Origin: an uncultured Spirochaetales bacterium
GTDB lineage: Bacteria; UBP6; UBA1177
Assembly (NCBI GenBank): GCA_902780365.1
Contig: CACZFE010000022.1
Span: 1-26,731 of the forward strand
DNA length: 26,731 nucleotides
Direction of reading: 5' to 3'
A program made the translations under genes and the position numbers. Positions 14,486 through 23,114 of this stretch are shown in pieces. Within the stretch, counting starts at the first letter, position 1. Each line of letters opens with the position of its first letter. Under the pieces are notes generated by a model. That model saw only the letters and a program-made list of their open reading frames with translations, did no database searches and was not told where the DNA came from.

Positions 14486-16274
14486 AAGGAACTGCTGAAA
14501 CCTGTGTCGGTTTGACTTCCGGCAGCAGTTTTGCAGGATTGTCGCCGAGACTGCATTTTTTGTAGTAAAATCCGGGTTCAAGCAACGCCAGAACAAGTTC
14601 ATTTTCGTTCTCAAATTTCGGATCATTGTCAAGAGCAAGTGAATAGTATTTTTGCGGACCTTCTATGTTGTACGGTGTAAAAACTTTTCCCAGAAGCTGC
14701 TGAAAATTTTCTTTCAGAAATTCGTCGGCATTAACACCTTCGCGCGGTGTCATGGCGTAGAAATCATATTGTTTTTCCAGCATTTTCTGAATCTCGCAGC
14801 GGAACATTTTCCTGACTTTTTCTTTCCAGGCTTTTTTCTGCAATGCGTTGTTTCTGGCGTAAAGCGACACGACATACAGAAAATTGACATCATAATGGCA
14901 TATCAGAAGAGTGTCTCGGTCGAAAAGGCGGTTGTCGAACTGGCGGTTTGTGAAAAAATTCGTCTGCCTGTCAGCAAGCTCAATATCATCGTTGTAATCC
15001 AGCTTTTCGTTAAGACGCGCACTGATGAAGAAATTCGGGATAATGTTGTAGCCTTCAGTCACATTGTCACGCAGTTTGGGCACATTGCCGAAATTCTGTT
15101 TGTCGAACTGTAAATCCTTGTCGTCTGAGTCATCATTCAGAAACAGGTTCAGATTCCACTGGATGACATTTCTGGCATAAGTGAACTGCTTATAAACCGA
15201 CTGTTTTCCGATTTCTCCTTTGCGTTTGTAATATTTGCTGTCGCCGATGTAATAAATCGGCGTATCCTCTTCGTTGTTTATCAGATTTTTGTATGTGAAA
15301 ATATGATCAACCAGTTTGCCGTCTTCCTGTTCCTTCAGTCCTTTCGGTATGTTTTCACTGTCGCCTACAAGTTCGTCAATGATTGCTTCGAAAACGATAT
15401 TGTAGTTTTTGACCAGTAGATATTCTTTCTGTTCTGCACTGATGCTGATTTCCTTTGCTCTGTCAAAGAAGGCATAGCAGAGATTCCAGAGTTCAAGAGC
15501 TTTGTCGGAAAAATATTTGTATTTGATCTGCAGAAGTCTGGTTTTTCCGCGACCTTTCAGATATGTCTCAAACTGTCTGCCTTTGATCAGATCGAAATTG
15601 CAGTCGATATTTTTCGGGAATCCGTAAGTGCCACCGATGTAATTCAGAATCGAAAAGAAGATGACAAGCAGTTCTTCATCGAAATTTATCTGCCGTTTTT
15701 TGTTTACCGGATTCAGATAAACCGGATTCTGATCCTGAATGATTGCGTTTGTCGTGCTGATTGTGCGGTTCCAGTTGATTTTGTTGATGCCTGAATGGAT
15801 ATTGCGGAGCACGAAAAAGAAGAAATTTTTGTTCTCGCGGTTGAATCTGATGATTTCAAGCAGAATATCAAGAAAAGTATTGCTTAACCTGCGGCTTCCT
15901 CTGCCTGCTCTGGCAATCTGCTTGTGATAGACGATGCCGGAATCAATATGGCTATCCTTAAAAACTACGATTGAGCGGTAAATCCATACCGCGAACTCAT
16001 AAATGAAGGAATATTCTTCTTTTGAGAGCGGATTATTGGCATCAAGGTCAATTATTGATTCAGGGAAATATTTGCCGAATACAAGTTCCTGATTGTCGCC
16101 TTCGAGAAGCACTTTCGGAAGAATAAAAACGCAGTCTTTCAGTTGGGGGTTGTAGTAATAACCGACATAGTGAATAGAAACTTTGCCTTCGATATTTTCC
16201 AAAGCGTCAATGCCGCTGATAACCTCTTTAACATCGGCTGCGTTGTACTGGTATTCTTCGATGAGGATGTGCAT
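14484..16274 (-). CDS. McrC/LlaJI-family restriction endonuclease subunit, probably frameshifted near its 3' end
   Basis: A 596-residue protein ending at TGA 14484. It shows a PD-(D/E)xK-type nuclease pattern: VFEAIIDELVGD near 294-305, VDHIF with D323, and YYIGDSKYY with D345 and K347. The N-terminal half is poorly conserved, as in McrC-like and LlaJI R2 proteins. It follows the McrB-like gene by 2 bp, so the two probably form a nucleotide-driven restriction complex: the McrB-like ring binds DNA and translocates, and this subunit cuts. Downstream sequence in the +1 frame looks like its continuation. Assignment to LlaJI rather than generic McrC rests on gene context and the DSKYY region. Confidence 0.75.
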   Translation of the reverse strand: MHILIEEYQYNAADVKEVISGIDALENIEGKVSIHYVGYYYNPQLKDCVFILPKVLLEGDNQELVFGKYFPESIIDLDANNPLSKEEYSFIYEFAVWIYRSIVVFKDSHIDSGIVYHKQIARAGRGSRRLSNTFLDILLEIIRFNRENKNFFFFVLRNIHSGINKINWNRTISTTNAIIQDQNPVYLNPVNKKRQINFDEELLVIFFSILNYIGGTYGFPKNIDCNFDLIKGRQFETYLKGRGKTRLLQIKYKYFSDKALELWNLCYAFFDRAKEISISAEQKEYLLVKNYNIVFEAIIDELVGDSENIPKGLKEQEDGKLVDHIFTYKNLINNEEDTPIYYIGDSKYYKRKGEIGKQSVYKQFTYARNVIQWNLNLFLNDDSDDKDLQFDKQNFGNVPKLRDNVTEGYNIIPNFFISARLNEKLDYNDDIELADRQTNFFTNRQFDNRLFDRDTLLICHYDVNFLYVVSLYARNNALQKKAWKEKVRKMFRCEIQKMLEKQYDFYAMTPREGVNADEFLKENFQQLLGKVFTPYNIEGPQKYYSLALDNDPKFENENELVLALLEPGFYYKKCSLGDNPAKLLPEVKPTQVSAVP

Positions 16275-16276
16275 AA

Positions 16277-17968
16277 TTATACAGTTGTTTCAGTGTCAAG
16301 TTTGTCGATAGGTTCAAGATTTAAATTCTTCAGAAACAACTCAACTTTGTCTCTCTGAACCGCAGTGTTTCCGTCTGCATCTGTCGTATAGAACTTGTTG
16401 AAAGACAATACTTTGCTGTCTTCGTCTTTGAAAATATTGTTGTCAAAGCCGAAATCCTTGAAGACATCATTCCAAAGGTAAAAGATTACTTTGCTGACAA
16501 ATTTTTCTGCACTGATAATGCCGTCGTTATCTGCTTTGCAGAAGAAATATCCGAGTTTTTTGTCTTCTGAGTTGGTTGTGATCCCGATTTGTTCATTGAT
16601 TTTTTCAAGAAAATCCCACCAGTCATATTCATCGTTGTTTACGGCAATCCGCCATCCTTTATTACAGTTGTGAATCGGCACATATTCCCAGTCCCAGCGG
16701 CGTTTGAAAGCCGAGTCAATCGGGAAAAGCGACTGGTCGCTTGTGTTCATCGTAGCCCAGATGTAGAGATTTGACGGAAGAACAAGAATTTCGCCTTTTC
16801 TTATTTTTACAGCAGTTTCTTCGGAGTTCATGCCGCAAAGAGCCGGAGCATTCAGAAATACCATGTTGGTAAAAACCGAATCCAGATATTTTTTCATATC
16901 TTTGTCAGCTTTTATCGGATATTCAGAAAATCCCTCTTCGTCACGGTCAAGCAGCTGGAACAAATCTCCGAAAATCTGGGCGCAGTTGCCGCGGTTGATT
17001 TCCTCAATGATCAGATACTGTTCTTCCGGCTGTCTGCCTTCTATTACAGCCTGAGCATAAAGTTTCCATGCGTTTGTATATGCCTGGAGAAAAGCCTGAT
17101 CCACAAATTCGTAAATTATGCGGTCTTCAGTTATCGGCTGACCGTCGGCACCTTTAACGGCTACAGCCTTTTCGCCGTAAGTAGAAAATACAGGAACCTG
17201 CTTTGTTGTCGGCTTGTATGCACCTACGAAAGTTGAATAGTCGCTGTCCGGATGGAAAGTCGTGCGAATGACATTTTTGCCTTCAGTCAGTTTCTTGATT
17301 GCGTAAGATTTTCCTGTGCCGGGAGCACCGTAGAAGATGCGCTGGTGTGAATCATTTGGCATTTTTGTTGTTTTGTTTGAAAAATCTTTGTTCATGGTCA
17401 GTCTTTTATACTTTTTGTAAATATCCAAATATAAACCAAGTATGTCTTGGCACTGTTCGTCATCATCAGGATTCCACAATGTGTAGTATATTGCTCCCAA
17501 TCTATATCTTTCATCTGCTATGTCGGCATTGCCATCTGTTTTCAACAGAGAATTGTTAATGTTTAATAAATCTCGGATTCTTTTAGAATTATTGGAAACT
17601 TCTTTTTTTCCCAATCTCGGACCGAATTGCCCTGGAACTGTTGTGCCTTGGTTTAATGTCAAATATACATGCTTGTAATCCGATGAGAAAAGGAAGACAA
17701 GATATACGCCTTCACGAGTAGAATTTGTGATTTCCTTATCCATTATCGCAATCCATGGAGTTTTGGTTGCCAACCCTTTTCCCACGGAGCCATCGAACGA
17801 GTAATCTTGGTTACCAAGATTATTGGAAAGTTCCTGAGGTATTTTTGAGTGGATGATTTCAGTTGTTACAGGATTGATGTCTGAAGTTTTGAGAGCATTT
17901 TCAAAAGTTTGGGCATTTTCAAAACATTGATGAAAATACTGGTTTATTGTATGAAGCGTCATTCTCAT
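16277..17968 (-). CDS. McrB-like AAA+ GTPase/ATPase restriction subunit
   Basis: A 563-residue protein. Residues 1-190 resemble an MrcB/DUF3578-type DNA-recognition domain (SVGKGLATKTPWIAI; GVYLVFLF; YLTLNQGT). The AAA+ core has Walker A GAPGTGKS (214-221), Walker B YLIIEEINRGN (318-328), the McrB signature MNTSDQS (407-413, the usual GTPase motif being MNTADRS) and FKRRWDW (421-427). It is the motor of a McrBC-type complex with the downstream nuclease. ATG 17968 has GGTGG 8 nt upstream; an in-frame GTG at 17980 is the alternative. It starts 13 bp after the methyltransferase fragment stops. Confidence 0.92.
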   Translation of the reverse strand: MRMTLHTINQYFHQCFENAQTFENALKTSDINPVTTEIIHSKIPQELSNNLGNQDYSFDGSVGKGLATKTPWIAIMDKEITNSTREGVYLVFLFSSDYKHVYLTLNQGTTVPGQFGPRLGKKEVSNNSKRIRDLLNINNSLLKTDGNADIADERYRLGAIYYTLWNPDDDEQCQDILGLYLDIYKKYKRLTMNKDFSNKTTKMPNDSHQRIFYGAPGTGKSYAIKKLTEGKNVIRTTFHPDSDYSTFVGAYKPTTKQVPVFSTYGEKAVAVKGADGQPITEDRIIYEFVDQAFLQAYTNAWKLYAQAVIEGRQPEEQYLIIEEINRGNCAQIFGDLFQLLDRDEEGFSEYPIKADKDMKKYLDSVFTNMVFLNAPALCGMNSEETAVKIRKGEILVLPSNLYIWATMNTSDQSLFPIDSAFKRRWDWEYVPIHNCNKGWRIAVNNDEYDWWDFLEKINEQIGITTNSEDKKLGYFFCKADNDGIISAEKFVSKVIFYLWNDVFKDFGFDNNIFKDEDSKVLSFNKFYTTDADGNTAVQRDKVELFLKNLNLEPIDKLDTETTV

Positions 17969-17981
17969 GTTGGTTTCCACC

Positions 17982-18218
17982 TTAAATTATTGATAGTTTT
18001 GTAAAACTGAGATTTTTGAAATTTATTGTTAAATAAGGAACATCTGGCAATTCAGATCTACCTAAATTCATTTGCTTGCGAGAATATTGATAAGCATTCA
18101 TGAAAGAAGGGAGATATTCGTTGACCAATTTGATGTTGTAACCAGATTTCTCAAAACCAAGATCAAGAAAACCTGCGCCTGCGAAAAATGAGAAAATGTT
18201 GATGTCTAAATTATCCAT
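17982..18218 (-). pseudogene. N-terminal fragment of a second C5-cytosine methyltransferase
   Basis: Only 78 codons. Residues 8-27 match motif I of C5 methyltransferases (FSFFAGAGFLDLGFE, the AdoMet-binding FxGxG), followed by NEYLPSFMNAYQYSR. The catalytic PCQ, ENV, target recognition domain and motif X are all missing. The last residues (YLTINFKNLSFTKLSII) do not look like the family, and mcrB starts 13 bp later. I infer a deletion that removed about 80 percent of the gene while keeping the operon. LlaJI-type systems carry two such enzymes, so this is probably the remnant of the second. It starts 4 bp after the response-regulator gene ends. Confidence 0.8.
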
Positions 18219-18222
18219 GACT

Positions 18223-19494
18223 TTATTTTAAATCAGGTTTCATTATGGACAAGCCTAATCTTGCTGCATGAGATGAGAATTTTTGGAGAATGTCGGCAAA
18301 TAAATGATGCTTTGCCATGAAGAGAAGCTTATAGGATGAAGCATTTCTGATTGCATCATCGTTTTCGATGTAAATGTTCCGAAAATCGAAGCAAATCAAT
18401 TTAAGATTTCCCTCATATTCAACAGGCCATATGGGATATTTGTTTTCTGCTTTATAAGAATTGATGAATTTCTTTAGCTCTTTTTTTTCTTTTGGGCAGT
18501 CTGTAATACATCCCCCTATAAGCCTTCTTGATGCAAATTTTTCGTTTGAGAAGTCACAAGGAGGAGTCATTTCTATTGCAATAAATAAGGAATTCTCGTT
18601 TAACATATCTATTTTTAAAAAATCGTTATTGTTTAATACATGATAAACATTGCCTGGCATTACTATATTCTGATCGGTAATAGATAAATCAAATAGTAAC
18701 TTTGAATTTATCTTGGCAATTTGTTCTAGTTCTTGTTCAAATGTATAATCTGGTTTGTTGATTTGTTTTGGAAAAATGTTATCAAATCCACATTGTTGAG
18801 ATATTAAATCAGAATACAGCAATTCATCAAAAGCACGATAGGCATCTTTATACATTCCATCATACACATACATGTCTTTTGTTGGAATACCGGAATAATT
18901 TTTGGCCATTTGGTATAAAAGATAAGGGAGTTGTTCGGATTGTTTTTTATAGTCAGGAACAAGCTGATACATATAATTTAAAGCGTTGTCTGATGCCGCA
19001 TCTACAGAATGACGCCAATTAAAGAAAAAAAGAGCGGGTTTATCCTCAAACAACTTTGTATTTAGATCTTGCCATAAGGATTCATAACCATTTTGAAGAT
19101 ATGATGATTTATCTAATCCAATAACAAATAGGGGCGTGATATAATCTTTTTTTGCAGCATCTTTTGAGAGTTTATCTTTGAAATCTTGAATATGCTCCAT
19201 ATGTTTAGTCCATAGAACCAAGCCATATGAGCCAAAGTTTTCTTTGCATATCTTTTTTAGTGCTTTTCTAATGAGAGCAATATTGTCTGTCGGGTTCGTC
19301 TTGGTGTCATCAAGTGAAAAATCCATAAAAATTATTTGATGGTTTTTTAAATTGTTTTGGATTTCATTGATTTCTTCGGGAGTGTAGAAAGAGGAGTAAA
19401 TTCCTTTTTGGGAAAGAATTTCTTCTAATCCTGTAATTTCATCTTTTTTATCATCGATAATCAATACTGTTTTTACATTGTCTGCCATATTCAT
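18223..19494 (-). CDS. CheY-like response regulator with a long uncharacterised output region
   Basis: 423 residues. Residues 7-125 form a receiver domain: VLIIDDK gives the acidic pair D14/D15 and IIFMDFS places the phosphoacceptor at D58. The remaining 300 residues are not recognised and show no helix-turn-helix or GGDEF; they contain FFFNWRHSVDAASD near 190 and EMTPPCDFSNEKFASRRLIGG near 310. The start at 19494 lies 10 bp after the stop of the histidine-kinase-like gene, so they are almost certainly a cognate pair. The gene is very AT-rich compared with the chromosome on either side. No function is assigned beyond phospho-signalling. Confidence 0.75.
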   Translation of the reverse strand: MNMADNVKTVLIIDDKKDEITGLEEILSQKGIYSSFYTPEEINEIQNNLKNHQIIFMDFSLDDTKTNPTDNIALIRKALKKICKENFGSYGLVLWTKHMEHIQDFKDKLSKDAAKKDYITPLFVIGLDKSSYLQNGYESLWQDLNTKLFEDKPALFFFNWRHSVDAASDNALNYMYQLVPDYKKQSEQLPYLLYQMAKNYSGIPTKDMYVYDGMYKDAYRAFDELLYSDLISQQCGFDNIFPKQINKPDYTFEQELEQIAKINSKLLFDLSITDQNIVMPGNVYHVLNNNDFLKIDMLNENSLFIAIEMTPPCDFSNEKFASRRLIGGCITDCPKEKKELKKFINSYKAENKYPIWPVEYEGNLKLICFDFRNIYIENDDAIRNASSYKLLFMAKHHLFADILQKFSSHAARLGLSIMKPDLK

Positions 19495-19504
19495 GTTTTT
19501 TGTT

Positions 19505-21625
19505 TTACTCCCTCTTAAAACACAGTGCAATAATTGCCTGAGTCGCTCCAGATTGAATAATTTCTTTAGACAAATCCAAATCTTCTTTTTCATAGAACAT
19601 CAACTTCCCTCCCATAGCATTCATCATTTCATCCGCAATATGTAATCCCATTCCCATTCCAATATTATCAGGTTTGCCACTAATAAAAGGTTTCACGGCG
19701 ACATCAGTTCCGATATTGAACCCAGGTCCGTTATCACTTATTATAATAGAATAATAATCTTTTATTTGATCCGTCACAAATATTGAAATTGTAGGATTCG
19801 GCTGTTTGGAATAACCTAACCAAAAAATGGAATTGTCCAGCAAATTTGCGATGATGGATATTGATTGTGCTTTGGCAAGTTTAACAGTATAATCAAGTTT
19901 TTTGTGATTGCTTACAACTTTTATTCCATGGTCTGAAAAACGGAACTCGTAATTATCCAAAGCGGTTTCTATTATATTGGCTAATGAGTTTTTGGATATC
20001 GAAGATTTCGTTATCATGGCAGAGTATCCTCGCACAAGCTTCTCAATGTTTTTCGAGATAATCAAAACTCGTTCAGATTCTCCTCTTTCTGCACATCCCA
20101 TTAATGCTTTAACTTGTTTTTCGATTTCATGAATGACAACACTCATATTTAAACCGGCATTTGCGCTTTTAAGCAGCACTTCCTTGACCTCTTTATATTG
20201 ATTGTCTATTCTCGTAAGACAATTCAAAATAATATTTCTGTCAGCCTCATTTGTGACTTTTTCTTTTACAAGAGAAACAGCATCACTTAAATCAGATAAA
20301 ACTGGTTCTATAGTCTTGTTCTTTTTATATAGGGTGGTTAGCCGTTCTTTGTCTTCATTCCTATAGCGGACAATAATGGACAATACATGCTCTATCGCAT
20401 CTTTAAATGCAATATATGTTCCATCTTCAATAAATCCTTCCCGATTGGTTTTTTCTTTAAGTCCGACACTGCTTTTTCTATCTAAACGAACAGAACCTAA
20501 AATAATATTGTTACTGATATTTCCTCCGACACGATGAACTCTCTTCAAATCAATTCCCAGCCAATCATTGTCCCTTTCACCATAGTCATATATCCTGACA
20601 TTATCTCTGTAAACACGAATGCCGCCGTTTTCTTTTAAATAATCATTAATTATAGTTTTTTCTGTGTTTACGAAATTAAATATAATATTGTCTTTTTCAA
20701 ATATTATTAAATCAAATTCCATGTTGCCTATTTTTAGATCATCTAAATCAATATTGTAGGGTTGCGGTTTGGATTTAGATTTTCCTTCCACATCTTTGTA
20801 TCCTACCAAAGGCAGATCATATTCTGGTAAATTTTGTTCCGTAATTGTTCTCCCTGAAGATATTTTGCTTAATGTGGGCCAGGGTTTAAACTCGTATTTA
20901 AATTTTTTTATTTTGCTACCAGAAAGGACACAATTAGCAAAGTATAAGCCGCCATTTGAAATGATATCCTCAAATTTTGGAAGACCTGCAAATAAATTTT
21001 CATTATTACTTTGTATAGTCACATCAAATTGATCGCTGCAACTTCCAAAAGGGCTGTGAAGAGACATGATATTTCTGTATAATTCACGCAATTGGCGTTT
21101 GTCCCATTCAGATTTAAGTGATTCTATTATGATTTTTGTGCCAGTTCGATTTTTGTCAAAGTATTTAGGAAGGATATTTTCATTAATCTCTATCGGGAAA
21201 CTATTTATAGACTCTGCTGTTTCAAGTTTTTCCCAATCAATTTTAAGTTCAACCTCAGGATCATTCTGGGTCTTGGAAATAAGAGTAATTATTTTACCAA
21301 GTTTATGAACTCCTAATCTTCCTATTCCTTTTTCACCAAGCGGATATCGTAGCAATCCTTCTTTTTGTAATTCTTTTTTCTTATTATCTGTTCCAATAAC
21401 TAACCAAATATTCTCTATAGTGTTTGCATCCATGCCGCAACCGTTGTCCGTGATCTGAATACTGACAATTGTTCCATTTTTTTCTTCAAAAAAAACATCA
21501 CATTTTGAAGCATAGGCATCGTATGAATTTTTTACTAGTTCTAAAACAGCAATACTTTCGTTTTTGATAAGATCTTCGCCAAGATGTGCTATGATTCTCG
21601 GATTTATTTTAAAATTTTTCTCCAT
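19505..21625 (-). CDS. Double-ATPase protein: Hsp90/MORC-like GHKL domain fused to a histidine-kinase domain
   Basis: 706 residues with two separate GHKL ATP sites. The N-terminal one has ELVKNSYDAY (29-38), DNGCGM (60-65) and GEKGIGRLG (97-105), as in Hsp90-, MutL- and MORC-like proteins. The C-terminal one has a DHp-like helix with candidate phosphohistidine H499 (VVIHEIEKQ), N box NLLDN (594-598), DNGPGF (631-636) and GMGMGLH (656-662), as in sensor kinases. No transmembrane segment is visible, so it is a cytoplasmic sensor. It overlaps the dcm end by 17 bp and the response regulator follows, which supports a phosphorelay inside the restriction operon. Confidence 0.85.
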   Translation of the reverse strand: MEKNFKINPRIIAHLGEDLIKNESIAVLELVKNSYDAYASKCDVFFEEKNGTIVSIQITDNGCGMDANTIENIWLVIGTDNKKKELQKEGLLRYPLGEKGIGRLGVHKLGKIITLISKTQNDPEVELKIDWEKLETAESINSFPIEINENILPKYFDKNRTGTKIIIESLKSEWDKRQLRELYRNIMSLHSPFGSCSDQFDVTIQSNNENLFAGLPKFEDIISNGGLYFANCVLSGSKIKKFKYEFKPWPTLSKISSGRTITEQNLPEYDLPLVGYKDVEGKSKSKPQPYNIDLDDLKIGNMEFDLIIFEKDNIIFNFVNTEKTIINDYLKENGGIRVYRDNVRIYDYGERDNDWLGIDLKRVHRVGGNISNNIILGSVRLDRKSSVGLKEKTNREGFIEDGTYIAFKDAIEHVLSIIVRYRNEDKERLTTLYKKNKTIEPVLSDLSDAVSLVKEKVTNEADRNIILNCLTRIDNQYKEVKEVLLKSANAGLNMSVVIHEIEKQVKALMGCAERGESERVLIISKNIEKLVRGYSAMITKSSISKNSLANIIETALDNYEFRFSDHGIKVVSNHKKLDYTVKLAKAQSISIIANLLDNSIFWLGYSKQPNPTISIFVTDQIKDYYSIIISDNGPGFNIGTDVAVKPFISGKPDNIGMGMGLHIADEMMNAMGGKLMFYEKEDLDLSKEIIQSGATQAIIALCFKRE

Positions 21626-22673
21626 TTGTTATCCAACACCCCAATCTTCTTGCATATTCACAAGGCACGGCATTCCCGATGATTCGTGCCGCACCGGCCA
21701 TACTGTTGGTTTTAAAAACATAGTCTTTCGGAAAGGACTGCAATGTTGCTCCTTCGCGAATGGAAATCGCTCTGTCTTCTTCAGGATGGGCAAAACGACC
21801 GTTGGAAATACTTAAAAATTTGGTGGTTATTGTCGGTGAAGGTTTGTCCCACCACATACGCCCGTAATTATCTTTGAAACTGTCGTTTTTGCCGATATAG
21901 CAGTTCAATTGCAGTTCAGGTCTGTCTGCCCAGCTCAATCTGTTTCCTCCGTTGTGAGGTGTCAACGCCATACGCTGCAGACTAACCTCATTTAACCCTG
22001 CGACTGAATGCTGGAAATCAGTGTTGTCCTGAAATCCGGCTTTTATTTTTGGGAACCCGTTTTTTTCTCCCAAAACATCTGCGACAGTCAGAACCTTTTC
22101 TGCTTTTTTCGGCAGCGAAACATTTACGCCTTTTAATCTGGTTGCGATTAGCGAGAAGCGGTGGCGGCTCTGCGGTACGCCGTACTGGCTCATGTCAACA
22201 ACTTCTTCTTTGTGGTTGTAACCGAGATTTTCTATGTGTTCTAAAAACTTCGGCAGGACAGTTTCTTTGTTGGTGAGTATTCCCGGAACATTTTCCACCA
22301 GAATATAACCCGGCATGTAATGCTCTATAAATTTGTAAAAATTCATCAGCAGATCTTTGGATTTTTCCGCTTTCGAGTGGTCAGTATTTATGATGCTGTA
22401 ATACTGGCAAGGACTGCATCCGACCATAATCAGACGGTCATCGTTTTTCTGAACTCCGAAATTTGTCTCAAAATAATCGAGGCTTAATTCTGTTATATCG
22501 CTGTATACAAATACACTGCCGGGATTGTTGAATTCGTATGTCTCTCTGGCGTTTTTATCGAAATCCACACCTGCAATTACATCTATTCCGGCCTGGCGTA
22601 ATCCGCATGTCATGCCTCCGCCGCCGCAGAAAAAATCAATTGCTTTGAATTTATGATTTTGATTTTCAGCCAT
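21609..22673 (-). CDS. dcm: C5-cytosine DNA methyltransferase (Dcm family)
   Basis: 354 residues, complete. Motif I is AIDFFCGGGGMTCGLRQAG (11-29). The catalytic motif IV is GCSPCQ with C89 (S in place of the common P before PCQ). Motif VI is ENVPG (127-131), motif VIII QSRHRF (168-173) and motif X IIGNAVPCEYARRLG. It methylates cytosine at C5; the target cannot be read from sequence. Start 22673 begins MAENQNHKFK directly before motif I. An upstream in-frame ATG (22799) would add 42 unrelated residues. AAGGAG lies 12 nt upstream, rather far. It is first gene of the eight-segment defence operon and the likely partner of vsr. Confidence 0.93.
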   Translation of the reverse strand: MAENQNHKFKAIDFFCGGGGMTCGLRQAGIDVIAGVDFDKNARETYEFNNPGSVFVYSDITELSLDYFETNFGVQKNDDRLIMVGCSPCQYYSIINTDHSKAEKSKDLLMNFYKFIEHYMPGYILVENVPGILTNKETVLPKFLEHIENLGYNHKEEVVDMSQYGVPQSRHRFSLIATRLKGVNVSLPKKAEKVLTVADVLGEKNGFPKIKAGFQDNTDFQHSVAGLNEVSLQRMALTPHNGGNRLSWADRPELQLNCYIGKNDSFKDNYGRMWWDKPSPTITTKFLSISNGRFAHPEEDRAISIREGATLQSFPKDYVFKTNSMAGAARIIGNAVPCEYARRLGCWITNGEKF

Positions 22674-22706
22674 AAAGCGAACGAACTCCTTAAAAAATAA
22701 CCAAAA

Positions 22707-22734
22707 ATTATAATTGTATTTATGCTTTTGGCAA
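22707..22734 (-). promoter_or_regulatory. Promoter of the restriction/signalling operon
   Basis: TTGCCA (22729-22734) and a perfect TATAAT (22707-22712) are 16 bp apart on the minus strand, 34 bp upstream of the dcm start. Confidence 0.65.
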
Positions 22735-22737
22735 AAG
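22725..22737. promoter_or_regulatory. Palindrome over the -35 box of the dcm promoter
   Basis: CTTTTGGCAAAAG is a perfect palindrome except for its central base and covers the -35 hexamer. It could bind an autoregulatory methyltransferase or a controller protein, which is inference from position. Confidence 0.4.
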
Positions 22738-23114
22738 TTTTTGCAATAAATTTTTCTGAAAAAATTTCGCTGCTCTGAAAAGCCGCTTCTCCCCGGCATG
22801 ATTGCAACAATTAACTTGTTGTAAACATTTACAAAACCGCCATAAAATTTGGTGATAGGCTTTTGTGGGTGTGTGTGAATTTAAAGAAAAAAACATTTAT
22901 TTTAATTTTTTGGAAAAGTCAATATATAATTGTGAAAAGTTTTTGGTCTTTATGAATATAATGAAGCCAATGTTTGTGACAAGCAAAAAACTTTTAGGGA
23001 TAAAAAAGACTGCTACGGTCCCTGCACTGCCGAAACAGGAGAAGGGATACCGTGGCTCATGGCAGGAATATTACAGGATAATTTTTGTAAGTCAAGGGGA
23101 ACTGAGTAGCAGGA
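22738..23114. other. Gene-free stretch with AT-rich DNA and a foldable leader
   Basis: The left part is AT-rich and lies between two divergent transcription units. It includes a small inverted repeat of the form TTGCAACAA...TTGTTG near 22802-22821. From 23013 to 23065 strong pairings can form: ACGGTCCC (23015-23022) with GGG (23044-23046) plus ACCGT (23049-23053), and alternatively CTGCC (23027-23031) with GGCAG (23061-23065). These lie 50-100 nt upstream of the PBECR-like gene. No known riboswitch consensus was recognised. Confidence 0.4.

Noticed and set aside
14486..14638. The first 51 codons of the long frame ending at 14075, as the start of a separate gene
   Set aside because: This part is a shadow of the McrC-like gene in another frame. 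Only the part after 14485 looks like protein.
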